In this document: in pieces, positions 1 through 7,680 of the stretch
Layout of the letters: the number at the start of each line of letters is the position of its first letter
How positions within the stretch are numbered: the stretch's first letter is position 1
From: an uncultured Aquitalea sp.
GTDB lineage: Bacteria; Pseudomonadota; Gammaproteobacteria; Burkholderiales; Chromobacteriaceae
NCBI RefSeq assembly: GCF_945957525.1
Contig: NZ_CAMFLA010000022.1
Location: 1 to 64,000, forward strand
Reading direction: 5' to 3'
DNA length: 64,000 bases
Notes under the pieces: model-generated
The model's database searches: none
What the model was told of the DNA's origin: nothing
What the model saw: the letters and a program-made list of their open reading frames with translations, nothing else
Made by a program: the position numbers and the translations under genes

Positions 1-2
1 CC

Positions 3-113
3 GCTCAGAAGGCTCAAGCCGCTGACGCTTCCGCTCCGGCCAAGAAGGCTCACAAGGCTCACGCCAAGAAGCACCACGCTGCCAAGAAGCCGGCTGCTTC
101 CGCTGCCAACTAA
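3..113 (+). CDS. 3' end of an Ala/Lys/His-rich protein (partial)
   Basis: The reading frame entering from the left edge runs to a TAA at 111-113. The 36 visible residues are almost only Ala, Lys, His, Gln, Ser and Pro, with repeated AKK, KKAHKAH and KKHHAAKK patterns. This is a basic low-complexity tail like those of acid-shock or histone-H1-like proteins, but the N-terminus is outside the window, so the family cannot be assigned. The frame is supported by the stop being followed within 40 bp by a strong intrinsic terminator. Confidence 0.6.
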   Translation, partial: AQKAQAADASAPAKKAHKAHAKKHHAAKKPAASAAN

Positions 114-150
114 GCTCTGACTGACCACAGTCTGGCTCGCTAAAAAACAA

Positions 151-175
151 GGGAGGCCTCTGGCCTCCCTTTTCT
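151..175 (+). terminator. Intrinsic terminator of the Ala/Lys-rich gene
   Basis: GGGAGGCC and GGCCTCCC form a perfect 8-bp stem with a 3-nt loop, followed by TTTTCTTTT on the plus strand. Confidence 0.85.
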
Positions 176-238
176 TTTGCCCATTTCCAGTGGTGATGGT
201 TTGACGGGTGCCACGAGATGCGGATGGAAGCGGGCATG

Positions 239-271
239 AAAAAACGCCACCTCAAGAGGTGGCGTTTTTCT
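239..271 (-). terminator. Intrinsic terminator downstream of fpr
   Basis: ACGCCACCTC pairs with GAGGTGGCGT. The hairpin is flanked by A and T runs on both sides, so it can act in both directions. It lies 15 bp past the fpr stop codon. Confidence 0.85.
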
Positions 272-285
272 TGTTGCCCGGCAGA

Positions 286-1068
286 TTATTTTTCCACGAA
301 GGCGCGTTCGATGGCGTAGTCGGCCGGCTCGCCCATGCGCGGGGATTCCTTGAAGCCGAGGCCGTTCAGTATATCGCACAGGTCGTGCAGCATGGACGGG
401 CTGCCGCAGATCAGCACGCGATCGGTTTCCGGATTCAGCTGCGGCAGGCCGATGTCGGCGCACAGCTTGCCATTGGTGATCAGGTCGGTCAGACGACCCT
501 GATTGCGGAACGGCTCGCGGGTAACGGTGGGGTAGTAAATCAGCTTTTCTTTCACCATGTCGCCGAAGAATTCGTTTTCCGGCAGCTCTTTGGTGATGTA
601 GTCGTGATAGCCCAGCTCGCTGACCCAACGCACGCCGTGGGTCAGGATCACCTTTTCATAGCGCTCGTACACGTCCGGGTCCTTGATGATGGACATGAAC
701 GGAGCAAGGCCGGTGCCGGTGGACAGCAGATACAGGTTCTTGCCAGGCAGCAGGTTGTCTTGCACCAGGGTGCCGGTGGGCTTCTTGCTGATCAGCACGG
801 TATCGCCCACTTGCAGGTGTTGCAGCTTGGAGGTCAGCGGACCGTCCTGCACCTTGATGCTGTAGAACTCCATGTGCTCTTCGTAGTTGGAGCTGACGAT
901 GGAGTAGGCGCGCATCAGCGGCTTGCCGTTGACTTCCAAGCCGATCATGACGAATTGGCCGTTGATGAAACGCAGGCCCGCATCGCGGGTGCAGGTGAAA
1001 CTGAACAGGGTGTCGTTCCAGTGGTGAACGGACAGAACCTTCTCAGCGGTCAGATTGGGGGAGGACAT
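286..1068 (-). CDS. fpr: Ferredoxin--NADP(+) reductase
   Basis: This 260-residue flavoenzyme transfers electrons between NADPH and ferredoxin or flavodoxin in the cytoplasm. The FAD-binding motif RAYS is at residues 53-56. The NADP-binding glycine-rich segment STGTGLAPF is at 116-124 and CGSPSML is at 221-227. The C-terminus AFVEK is of the kind seen in the bacterial subclass without a terminal aromatic stacking residue. The length is normal for the family. The gene stands alone between a terminator and a 456-bp intergenic region. In other proteobacteria fpr belongs to oxidative-stress or iron-linked regulons; a 16-bp palindrome about 100 bp upstream is a possible operator. Confidence 0.95.
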   Translation of the reverse strand: MSSPNLTAEKVLSVHHWNDTLFSFTCTRDAGLRFINGQFVMIGLEVNGKPLMRAYSIVSSNYEEHMEFYSIKVQDGPLTSKLQHLQVGDTVLISKKPTGTLVQDNLLPGKNLYLLSTGTGLAPFMSIIKDPDVYERYEKVILTHGVRWVSELGYHDYITKELPENEFFGDMVKEKLIYYPTVTREPFRNQGRLTDLITNGKLCADIGLPQLNPETDRVLICGSPSMLHDLCDILNGLGFKESPRMGEPADYAIERAFVEK

Positions 1069-1524
1069 AGTGTGTGCTGCTCGCTATCCAAAAGAAATCG
1101 GGGAATGGCTTGATGTCGCGATTTTACCTGTAGCGGGGCATTTTGCCCAAACATTGCAAGCCGTTCTCACTATGCAAATTTGCATAATGTTGTATTCGTC
1201 CGGTTTTCGCCCTGAAATTGCCCGCGCAAGGCGGCGGCGAAGCGGCTGCAGGATAAATCCAGCAGGAACAGGATGTTACCTTAATGAGTGTGTGCTTTCT
1301 AACGATTTCTTTTCGCTGTGTTTATTCCGCGGCGTTCTTAAAGCCATTTTGACTTAGATCAGAAAATTTGATGGTGCGTTGCGGTAAGGCATGCCACGCA
1401 TTGCCTTGTGCCCGGCTGTCGGACAGACGACAGTCGGTGAAAAGCTTGAGTTGTTTGGCATATTTCAATGGGCGGGGACTGGCCTGCTTGTTAAGATGTG
1501 GACCTCTTTCGCGAAAGACTGGCC
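1069..1524. other. Intergenic region between fpr and the dehydrogenase gene (divergent)
   Basis: No coding signal is convincing here. The region must hold both divergent promoters. It contains the palindrome at 1171-1186 and a degenerate FNR-like sequence TTGAC-TTAG-ATCAG at 1349-1362 (4 of 5 matches per half site), which lies 163 bp before the dehydrogenase start. Confidence 0.5.
1171..1186. promoter_or_regulatory. 16-bp perfect palindrome, candidate operator
   Basis: TATGCAAATTTGCATA is a perfect 16-bp palindrome about 100 bp upstream of fpr. Such a symmetrical A/T-centred site usually binds a dimeric repressor or activator. No regulator can be named from the sequence. Confidence 0.45.
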
Positions 1525-2526
1525 ATGAAGCTTTGTGTAATAGAAGGGGATGGCATCGGCAAGGAAGTGGTGACGGTAGCCGTGGGCGTGCTGGAGGCGT
1601 TGCTGCCGGACCTGGAGCTGAGGTTTGCCGAAGCCGGGTGGGAAACCTTTCAGCGGCAGGGCGCGGCCTTGCCCGGCGCCACACTGGAGTGCGCCCGCGA
1701 GTGCGGCGCGGTGTTCTTTGGCGCGGTCAGCTCGCCCATGCGGCTGGTGGAGGGCTATCGCTCGCCGATTGTGCAGCTGCGGCGCGAACTGGGCTGTCAC
1801 GCAAATTTGCGCCCCACGCTCAGTCTGCCGCTGTCGATTTGCCGGCAGGGTGTAGATCTGATAATCGTGCGGGAAAACACGGAAGACCTGTACGTGGGCG
1901 ACGAGCAATCGGACGGCGAGGTGGCGCTGGCCATCAAGCGTATTACCCGTACCGCCTCTTTGCGCGTGGCGCGCAGCGCGTTCGAGCTGGCCAGTCATGC
2001 CGGCCGTCGTCGCGTCACCATCATCCACAAGGCCAATATCCTGCCGCGCACCGATGGTCTGTTCCGCGATTGCGCGCGCGAAGTGGCTGCCGAGTACCCC
2101 GGCATCCAGGTGGATGAAATGCTGGTGGATACCGCGGCCATGCGGCTGGTGCAGGCGCCGGAAAGCTTTGATGTGTTGCTGGCGCCCAATCTGTACGGCG
2201 ACATCCTGTCCGATCTGGCGGCCGCCTTCGGCGGTGGGCTGGGTTTGGCGGCTTCGCTCAATTTGGGCGAACGCGCCGCTATTGCAGAACCCGTGCACGG
2301 TTCCGCGCCGGACATCGCTGGCAAGGGCATCGCCAACCCGTTGGCTGCCATTCTCAGCGCGGCGATGCTGTTGCGCGTGTGGTGGCGGCGGGACGATCTG
2401 GCGGCGAGGGTGGAGGCTGCTGTCCGGCAAACCTTGCAGGACGGCGTTGCCACACCGGACATACTCACGCCGGGCGTGGGTACCCAGCATGTGGCGCGGG
2501 CGGTCATGGAGCGACTGACCGGCTGA
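1525..2526 (+). CDS. Isocitrate/isopropylmalate dehydrogenase family protein, homoisocitrate-dehydrogenase-like
   Basis: This 333-residue protein belongs to the NAD(P)-dependent beta-decarboxylating dehydrogenases. It opens with a GDGIG dinucleotide loop. It has RENTEDLYVG with the catalytic Tyr near residue 117, a lysine in HKANILPRTDGLF, and the metal-binding aspartates in NLYGDILSD. The C-terminal signature GSAPDIAGKG is present. The substrate loop YRSPIVQLRRELG resembles homoisocitrate and tartrate-type members more than LeuB, so the exact substrate is uncertain. The ATG at 1525 is preferred. The next in-frame ATG upstream (1498) adds nine unconserved residues. The gene is monocistronic and ends against a minus-strand terminator. 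Confidence 0.85.
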   Translation: MKLCVIEGDGIGKEVVTVAVGVLEALLPDLELRFAEAGWETFQRQGAALPGATLECARECGAVFFGAVSSPMRLVEGYRSPIVQLRRELGCHANLRPTLSLPLSICRQGVDLIIVRENTEDLYVGDEQSDGEVALAIKRITRTASLRVARSAFELASHAGRRRVTIIHKANILPRTDGLFRDCAREVAAEYPGIQVDEMLVDTAAMRLVQAPESFDVLLAPNLYGDILSDLAAAFGGGLGLAASLNLGERAAIAEPVHGSAPDIAGKGIANPLAAILSAAMLLRVWWRRDDLAARVEAAVRQTLQDGVATPDILTPGVGTQHVARAVMERLTG

Positions 2527-2530
2527 AAAT

Positions 2531-2558
2531 GAAAAGGGGCGGCTTTACCGGCCGCCCC
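2531..2558 (-). terminator. Terminator of the minus-strand RNA; also hairpin after the dehydrogenase gene
   Basis: GGGGCGGC and GCCGCCCC form an 8-bp stem. Only the minus strand continues into TTTTCATTTT, so it terminates minus-strand transcription. On the plus strand it lacks a T tract. Confidence 0.75.
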
Positions 2559-2929
2559 GGGGTATGACATGTTGTGCCTCGGCACATGACCCGCGAAAAG
2601 CGGATCGCGAAAACAACACCAACACACTCTGCACGGCCCTTGCGTCTGCCAACGATGTACTACAGGCCATGCGACATCTACCAAAGATCAGGCCGCCAAG
2701 CGGCGCGGACAAGTACGGTGCAACGCCGATACCACTGCTTGATGCTGCGTGGTATCAGACCTGCGCCTCGCAGGGCGCAGCTGTAAGGGGCCGACTACGC
2801 CCCGTAAGACTCGCCGTAAATTGTGTAGCTGACTTCAGGTTGTCTTGTGTCTGGCTGCCGACGCCGGTTTGATCGATGCATCCGCAATGGACGCTAAGTG
2901 CGTTCGGGGGTAGGAAGATTTACCCGCCA

Positions 2930-3001
2930 TCAGGCCTGAGAAGGCTGCGGGGTCTGAACGCGATACATAACAAGGCCGTCGGTTTTGTGCCATTGACTCA
3001 T
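2930..3001 (-). CDS. Possible 23-residue leader peptide at the head of the structured RNA
   Basis: An ATG at 3001-2999 is preceded on the minus strand by GGGAGGGAG at ordinary Shine-Dalgarno distance. It opens a 23-codon frame beginning MSQWHKTDGL and ending in TGA. It begins about 25 nt after the predicted transcription start. It matches no family I recognise. It may be a translated leader that controls the following structured RNA, a small protein, or chance. Confidence 0.35.
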   Translation of the reverse strand: MSQWHKTDGLVMYRVQTPQPSQA

Positions 3002-3031
3002 TCCGCTCCCTCCCTGTTGTTTGACGATTTC

Positions 3032-3059
3032 AGTATAGGCTTCTTGTTTTCCGACTCAA
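3032..3059 (-). promoter_or_regulatory. Sigma70 promoter of the structured RNA
   Basis: On the minus strand TTGAGT (3059-3054) and TATACT (3037-3032) are separated by 16 bp. Both hexamers are five of six to consensus. The predicted start is near 3025. Confidence 0.65.
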
Positions 3060-3166
3060 GATATTTCTGATTCTTTATGTGGAAATATCGGATGCAAATG
3101 TCCTGACGTCAGTGCGGACAAGCACCGACGCCAGGTGCCGATTTTGCAACGGCGTCGCGAACCGCT

Positions 3167-4207
3167 CTAACCGGCCTCCGCTTGGGCGGTGACGGGGGCG
3201 CTGCGCGGCGTATTGGGATGCAGATGGTGTTCGAACTGGCGCGCGGCGGCTTCCCAGGAGAAGGCCTCCGCCACCTTGCGCACATGTGAGCGGTCCAGAT
3301 GCAGGGCGGCCAGGCAGGCGGCGCGCAAATCCTGATCCAGCACCCCGGCGCCGCTATTGCCCACCACGTCCAGCGGGCCGGCTACCGGGTAGGCGGCTAC
3401 CGGTGTGCCGCAGGCCATCGCCTCCAGCAACACCAGTCCGAAGGTGTCAGTCAGGCTGGGGAATACGAACACATCGGCGGCGCGGTAGAAGCGCGCCAGC
3501 TCCGCTTGCGGGAAGACGCCGGCGAAATAGACCTCCGGGTATTCGCGCTTCAGCCGCTCCATCAGCGGGCCGTCGCCCACTACCCACTTGCTGCCGGGCA
3601 AGTCCAGCTTGAGGAAGGCTTCGATATTCTTTTCAACTGCAACCCGGCCGATGTAGACAAAGCGGGGCGGGTTGCTCTCTTCCAGGCGGTCGCGGTCGCC
3701 GGGGGTGAACAGATGGGTATCGACGCCGCGACTCCACAACACCACATTCTTGAAGCCGCGGGCAATCAGGTCGTCGGCAATGGATTGGGTGGGCACCATT
3801 ACTGCGCGCGATGCATTGTGGAAACGGCGCATCCAGGCGTAGCTCACCGATACCGGCAGGCGGGTGCGGGCCTGGATGTATTCCGGAAAACGGGTGTGAT
3901 AAGCGGTGGTGAAGTTCAGTCCGCGGCGCAGGCAATAGCGACGGGCTGCCAGTCCCAGCGGACCTTCGGTGGCGATGTGGATGGCGTCCGGCGCCAACGC
4001 CTCGATGCGGCACGCCACCTCCCGGTAAGGCAGGATGGATAGGCGGATGTCCGGGTAGGTGGGGCAGGGCAGGGTCTTGAATTCCAGCGGTGTGATCATG
4101 TCCACGACATGGCCGAAACGGGTCAGCTCGCGGCTGGTTTCCGTCAGCGTGCGCACCACGCCGTTGACTTGCGGTTTCCAGGCATCAGTCACGATCAGGA
4201 CGCGCAT
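3167..4207 (-). CDS. GT4-family glycosyltransferase, Agt-like lipid glycosyltransferase
   Basis: This 346-residue GT-B enzyme has the GT4 N-terminal signature VNGVVRTL at residues 15-22. The C-terminal nucleotide-sugar site includes FPSLTDTFGLVLLEAMACG, with the family Glu. It resembles PimB/MgtA mannosyltransferases and the diacylglycerol glycosyltransferase Agt. Its start overlaps the 3' end of the upstream phosphoesterase by 13 bp, so the two are co-translated. In alphaproteobacteria such a pair (PlcP-Agt) replaces phospholipids by glycolipids during phosphate starvation. I infer the same role here, acting on diacylglycerol at the inner membrane. Another sugar acceptor remains possible. 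Confidence 0.8.
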   Translation of the reverse strand: MRVLIVTDAWKPQVNGVVRTLTETSRELTRFGHVVDMITPLEFKTLPCPTYPDIRLSILPYREVACRIEALAPDAIHIATEGPLGLAARRYCLRRGLNFTTAYHTRFPEYIQARTRLPVSVSYAWMRRFHNASRAVMVPTQSIADDLIARGFKNVVLWSRGVDTHLFTPGDRDRLEESNPPRFVYIGRVAVEKNIEAFLKLDLPGSKWVVGDGPLMERLKREYPEVYFAGVFPQAELARFYRAADVFVFPSLTDTFGLVLLEAMACGTPVAAYPVAGPLDVVGNSGAGVLDQDLRAACLAALHLDRSHVRKVAEAFSWEAAARQFEHHLHPNTPRSAPVTAQAEAG

Positions 4208-5109
4208 GGTGTCTCCTGTGAAGGGTCGTCAAGGTTGGCCGAAGGGGCGAAAGCGGTTAGCGGGGTGGCGGCCGGTTCCGCTTCCGTAGGCGGCAGGCCT
4301 GCGTCGGCATGCTTGCGGCGGCGCGTACGGCGCGGTTCGACGGGCGCGGCCTCCAGTTGTGTCCAGTACACCACTTCCAGCCGGCCGTCGGCATGCTCCA
4401 CCAGCGCCGACAGGCTTTCCACCCAGTCGCCGCTGTTGCCGTAGGTGATGCCGCCGATGTCGCGCACTTCCGCCTTGTGGATGTGACCGCACACCACGCC
4501 GTCAAATCCTCGCCGGCGCGCTTCGCCGGCGAGGATTTCCTCGAAATTGCTGATGAAGTTCACCGCGTTCTTCACCTTGTGCTTGAGGTATTGCGACAGC
4601 GACCAGTAAGGCAGGCCCAGTCGGCTGCGTATCCAGTTGAAGCTGCGGTTGAGTTCGAGAATGACGGTGTAGAGGCTGTCGCCCACGTAGGCCAGCCACT
4701 TGACGTGCTGGATCACACCATCGAATTCGTCGCCGTGGATGATGAGCAGGCGCTTGCCGTCGGCGGTGCGGTGTTCGGCCTCGCGGCGGATGGCGATGCC
4801 GCCGAAATCCAGCCCTGTGTAATGACGCGCGGCCTCGTCGTGATTGCCCGGCACATACACCACGTGAGTGCCTTTGCGCGCCTTGCGCAACACTTTTTGC
4901 ACCACGTCGTTGTGGCTTTGCTTCCAGTACCAGGATTTTTTCAGTTGCCAGCCGTCAACGATATCGCCCACCAGATAGAGGTAGTCCGATTCGTTGTGCT
5001 TGAGGAAGTCGAGAAGGTGATCCGCCCGGCAACCGGCGGTGCCGAGATGGACGTCGGAAATCCAGATGGCGCGGAAGCGTCGGCCGCCGCTGTCGGTGTC
5101 AGGCTGCAT
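4195..5109 (-). CDS. Calcineurin-like metallophosphoesterase, LpxH/PlcP-like
   Basis: The 304-residue protein shows the full metallophosphoesterase series: SDVHLG, GDIVDGW, GNHDE, HGDEFD and GHIHKAE. Such proteins are often labelled UDP-2,3-diacylglucosamine diphosphatase. Segments such as WYWKQSHNDVVQKVLRKA and the pairing with a GT4 glycosyltransferase instead resemble PlcP, a phospholipase C that releases diacylglycerol from phospholipids. The last 70 residues are a Pro/Ala/Thr-rich basic tail. The ATG at 5109 is chosen because the family homology begins just after it; a TTG 48 nt upstream is in frame. A copy of the 13-mer repeat lies in its 3' end. Confidence 0.8.
   Translation of the reverse strand: MQPDTDSGGRRFRAIWISDVHLGTAGCRADHLLDFLKHNESDYLYLVGDIVDGWQLKKSWYWKQSHNDVVQKVLRKARKGTHVVYVPGNHDEAARHYTGLDFGGIAIRREAEHRTADGKRLLIIHGDEFDGVIQHVKWLAYVGDSLYTVILELNRSFNWIRSRLGLPYWSLSQYLKHKVKNAVNFISNFEEILAGEARRRGFDGVVCGHIHKAEVRDIGGITYGNSGDWVESLSALVEHADGRLEVVYWTQLEAAPVEPRRTRRRKHADAGLPPTEAEPAATPLTAFAPSANLDDPSQETPCAS
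4231..4243 (+). repeat. 13-mer repeat AAGGTTGGCCGAA, exact copy
   Basis: Exact copy, inside the phosphoesterase gene. In the gene's own frame it reads S-A-N-L (TCG GCC AAC CTT). Confidence 0.75.
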
Positions 5110-5319
5110 GGTGAAGGTTCCGTGGGCCGTTGGCACAGACACATGCTGCCCGGGCAAGGTGACAGTCGCATCTCGGTTTGTTGACGAATCGGTGAAGGCA
5201 AAGACACGTGGCGGGCAGGGGCAAATTGGAAATGCCGATAAGGGGATGCGATTTTTGATTTGTTATCAATTGCTTTTGGCAATCAGAATGCGAGCGTTGA
5301 TTACATTTTTGGAGTAGCC

Positions 5320-6525
5320 ATGACAGTGAAAAACCACCGCCACCATTCCTTGGCCTTATTGCTGGCCATTGTGCTGACCGGTTTGAACCTGCGCCCCGCT
5401 CTGGCGGCAATCAGCCCTTTGCTGGGCGATATCCGGGCGGATTTGCCGCTCAGCTTCAGTATGTTGTCCTTGCTGACCATGCTGCCGGTAGTCGCAATGG
5501 GGCTGGCAATGTTCTGGGCTCCTGGCGTGGTGGCGCGCTATGGCGAGCGCCGGGTGATTGTGGCCGGCTTGCTGGCGATAGGGCTGGCCAGCCTGGCGCG
5601 GGCGCAGTTGTCGTCGGCGCAGGTATTGATCGCCAGCGCGCTGGCGGCGGGCTGCGGCATCGCCCTGATCCAGGCCCTCATGCCAGGACTGATCAAGCGC
5701 TGCTTTCCGTCTCGGGCCGCAGGCATGATGGGCTTGTATGTGACGGCCATCATGGGCGGCGCCGCTTTGGCGGCGGCGGCGTCTTCCTCGCTGCTGGATG
5801 CCCTGGGAGGCTGGCGCGGGGCGCTTGCCAGCTGGTCTGCGCTGGCGGCCTTGGCCTTGGCCGCATGGACGTTTGCCCAAGGCGTTGAGGGCGCGGCAGG
5901 CAAGGCGGGCTGTGCGCAAGGGCAGGGCGCGGGAGAGTTCGCCGCTGCGCCGCGCGCCTGGACGCTGGGCATTTTCTTCGGACTGGGTACGGCGTCTTAT
6001 ACCTGCGTGTTGGCCTGGCTGCCGCAGTACTACGTGGAACTGGGCTGGTCGGGCAGTCAGGCCGGCGGTTTGCTGGCATGGCTGACCAGCATGGAAGTGG
6101 CTTCCGGTTTGTTGACGCCGGCTCTGGCTTCGCGCAGCCTGGATCGTCGTCCAGTGTTGTTTGTCTTGCTGTTGCTGATCATTGCCGGCTTCTGTGGGCT
6201 GGCTTGGGCGCCGGATGCGGCGGCGCTATTGTGGGCGGCCATGCTGGGGCTGGGCATTGGCGGGCTGTTTCCGACGAGCATGATCGTATCGATGGACCAT
6301 CTGGAGGATGCGGCCCGGGCCGGCCGTCTGACTGCCTTCGTGCAAGGCGTGGGCTATCTGATTGCCGCCTTGTCGCCGCTGGCGGCAGGCTGGATCCGCG
6401 ATGCCAGCAACGGTTTCACGCAGTCCTGGCTGCTGCTGGCGGCTTGCACCGTCAGCATGCTGTGGCTGGCTGCGCGCTTCCAACCCAAGCACTATGCGCG
6501 CCAGTTTGCCGGTTCAGGCGCTTGA
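5320..6525 (+). CDS. MFS transporter, CynX/NimT family
   Basis: This 401-residue inner-membrane protein has about twelve hydrophobic segments. It carries the LNLRPALAAISPLL motif in the first one, which is characteristic of the CynX/NimT group (cyanate, 2-nitroimidazole and related anion or drug transporters). The ATG at 5320 has a GGAG ribosome site eight bases upstream; the longer frame starting at 5260 has none. It is transcribed away from the phosphoesterase pair and converges with a LysR gene. The substrate cannot be told from the sequence, and no cyanase gene lies nearby. Confidence 0.85.
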   Translation: MTVKNHRHHSLALLLAIVLTGLNLRPALAAISPLLGDIRADLPLSFSMLSLLTMLPVVAMGLAMFWAPGVVARYGERRVIVAGLLAIGLASLARAQLSSAQVLIASALAAGCGIALIQALMPGLIKRCFPSRAAGMMGLYVTAIMGGAALAAAASSSLLDALGGWRGALASWSALAALALAAWTFAQGVEGAAGKAGCAQGQGAGEFAAAPRAWTLGIFFGLGTASYTCVLAWLPQYYVELGWSGSQAGGLLAWLTSMEVASGLLTPALASRSLDRRPVLFVLLLLIIAGFCGLAWAPDAAALLWAAMLGLGIGGLFPTSMIVSMDHLEDAARAGRLTAFVQGVGYLIAALSPLAAGWIRDASNGFTQSWLLLAACTVSMLWLAARFQPKHYARQFAGSGA

Positions 6526-6608
6526 ACCGGCTAAGCGAGGCTACCCCCCCATCCTGCGTTGCCCCTCCTTGCCGCACAACGGAGTGCCCTGAGTCGGCGC
6601 GCCTTGGC

Positions 6609-7547
6609 TCAGGGGCCTTGCGAGGCTGGGTTGGCGGCGCTCAAGTCCGCGCAGACGGCAGCCAGCTCGCGGCGGAGCCAGACATTGTCCGGCTCCGCCG
6701 CGCGGCCAGGCCCCCAGACCATGTCCAGCGTGAAAGGCGGCAAACCTGCCGGGCCGGGTCGGCAAGCCAGACCGGGGCGACGGAGCAGCGGCCACAGTCG
6801 TTCGGGCAACGACAGTATCAGCGCACCGCCGTCCAGCAGCTGCAAGGCGTTGTAATAGCTGTGGGTGCGGGCGGCCACCAGCCGGGCCCGGCCCAGGCCG
6901 GCCAGCCAGTCGTCCACCATATTGCGCTGACCAAGCCAGGGGGTGGAGAACACATGCGAGCGGGCGAGGAAGTCGTCCAGCGGCATGGGAAGCACCTCAT
7001 TGTTTTCTCCGGCAGTGACCACGCACAGACGGTCATCCAGCAGATGCGCGCTGTGCAAACCCGGCGGCAGCTGGTAGTGATCCGGGCCGAACAGCAAGGC
7101 CAGATCGATGTCGCCGCCGGCGATGCGGGCAAACGGCAACTCGCGCTCCGGCTTGAGCACTTGCAAGGAGACGTTGTGGCCATGGGCCTGCAAACGGGCG
7201 AGCAGCTTTGGCAGCAACAGGGTTTCGAAGTATTCCGGCGCCAGTACGGTAAAGCGGACGGCGCTTCCCGGCGCGGCGGTCGCTGGCGTACAGGCTTCCA
7301 TTGCACTGAGCATTTCTTCGACGCGAGCTTGCAGGGCCAGCGCGCGCGGGCTGGGCTGCATGCCGCGGGGGCCGGGTGTGAACAGCACGTCGCCGAAGGC
7401 TTCCCGCAGGCGTTTGAGACCATAACTGACACTGGATTGGCTGAGCCCCAGCGCTTCCGCCGCCTCGGTAACGCTGCGGTGCCGGTTGATAAGGCTGAAG
7501 ATCAGCAAGTCCTGAAAGCTGAGTTTTCTGGCGCGGGCAGGAATCAT
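6609..7547 (-). CDS. LysR-family transcriptional regulator
   Basis: The 312-residue protein has an N-terminal winged HTH with SVTEAAEALGLSQSSVSYGL at about residues 25-44. The C-terminal ligand-binding domain is of the periplasmic-binding type, and the HTH region resembles NodD/NahR-like members. It is convergent with the CynX-type transporter and divergent from the response-regulator gene at 7681, so its target is not obvious. The 133-bp gap to 7681 may hold its autoregulated promoter. Confidence 0.9.
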   Translation of the reverse strand: MIPARARKLSFQDLLIFSLINRHRSVTEAAEALGLSQSSVSYGLKRLREAFGDVLFTPGPRGMQPSPRALALQARVEEMLSAMEACTPATAAPGSAVRFTVLAPEYFETLLLPKLLARLQAHGHNVSLQVLKPERELPFARIAGGDIDLALLFGPDHYQLPPGLHSAHLLDDRLCVVTAGENNEVLPMPLDDFLARSHVFSTPWLGQRNMVDDWLAGLGRARLVAARTHSYYNALQLLDGGALILSLPERLWPLLRRPGLACRPGPAGLPPFTLDMVWGPGRAAEPDNVWLRRELAAVCADLSAANPASQGP

Positions 7548-7680
7548 CGGGAAGCTGCCTTTATGTTGCGGCTTGGTATGCTATTGAATGGCTCGGCGGG
7601 AAGGCAATGTTTCTTGCTGTCCATTAAGGCAGGTTTAAGCCGGATGCGGTGTGATCGGGGCATTGTCGGGAGAAACGCTT

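Larger units (their letters stand above)
2528..3025 (-). ncRNA. Probable ~500-nt structured RNA, unknown class
   Basis: A minus-strand transcription unit is predicted here. It has a sigma70 promoter at 3032-3059 and ends at a hairpin with T tract at 2531-2558. Between them no long frame is convincing, but stable hairpins follow one another: GATACCAC/GTGGTATC (2728-2756), CTGCGCC/GGCGCAG (2761-2780), GGGGC/GCCCC (2787-2803), GCCGC/GCGGC (2692-2704) and CCGC/GCGG (2588-2606). A 23-codon frame with a good ribosome site lies at its 5' end. I see none of the conserved segments of tmRNA, RNase P RNA, 6S or SRP RNA. The alternative is a small-peptide mRNA with a long structured 3' region. Confidence 0.55.

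Noticed and set aside
286-1113. Long open frames antisense to real genes, for example opposite fpr, prs and rep
   Set aside because: They mirror high-GC codon bias of the true genes and show no domains, signal peptides or ribosome sites.
1349-1362. TTGAC-TTAG-ATCAG as an FNR site for the dehydrogenase
   Set aside because: Two mismatches and 163 bp from the start, with no anaerobic role evident. Kept only as a note in the spacer entry.
2564-2872. A 102-codon plus-strand frame containing A-N-D-V-L, reminiscent of a tmRNA tag
   Set aside because: No tRNA-like ends, no tag ending in LAA and no tmRNA 5' consensus. The hairpins and terminator point to a minus-strand RNA instead.
5158-5186. Pho box upstream of the PlcP-like gene
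   Set aside because: Only two GTCA half sites in 22-bp register are seen and the central repeat is missing. Too weak to annotate as a site.
6587-6614. Inverted repeat CCCTGAG/CTCAGGG between the transporter and LysR genes as a terminator
   Set aside because: The arms are 14 nt apart, no T tract follows on either strand, and the right arm lies in the LysR stop codon.
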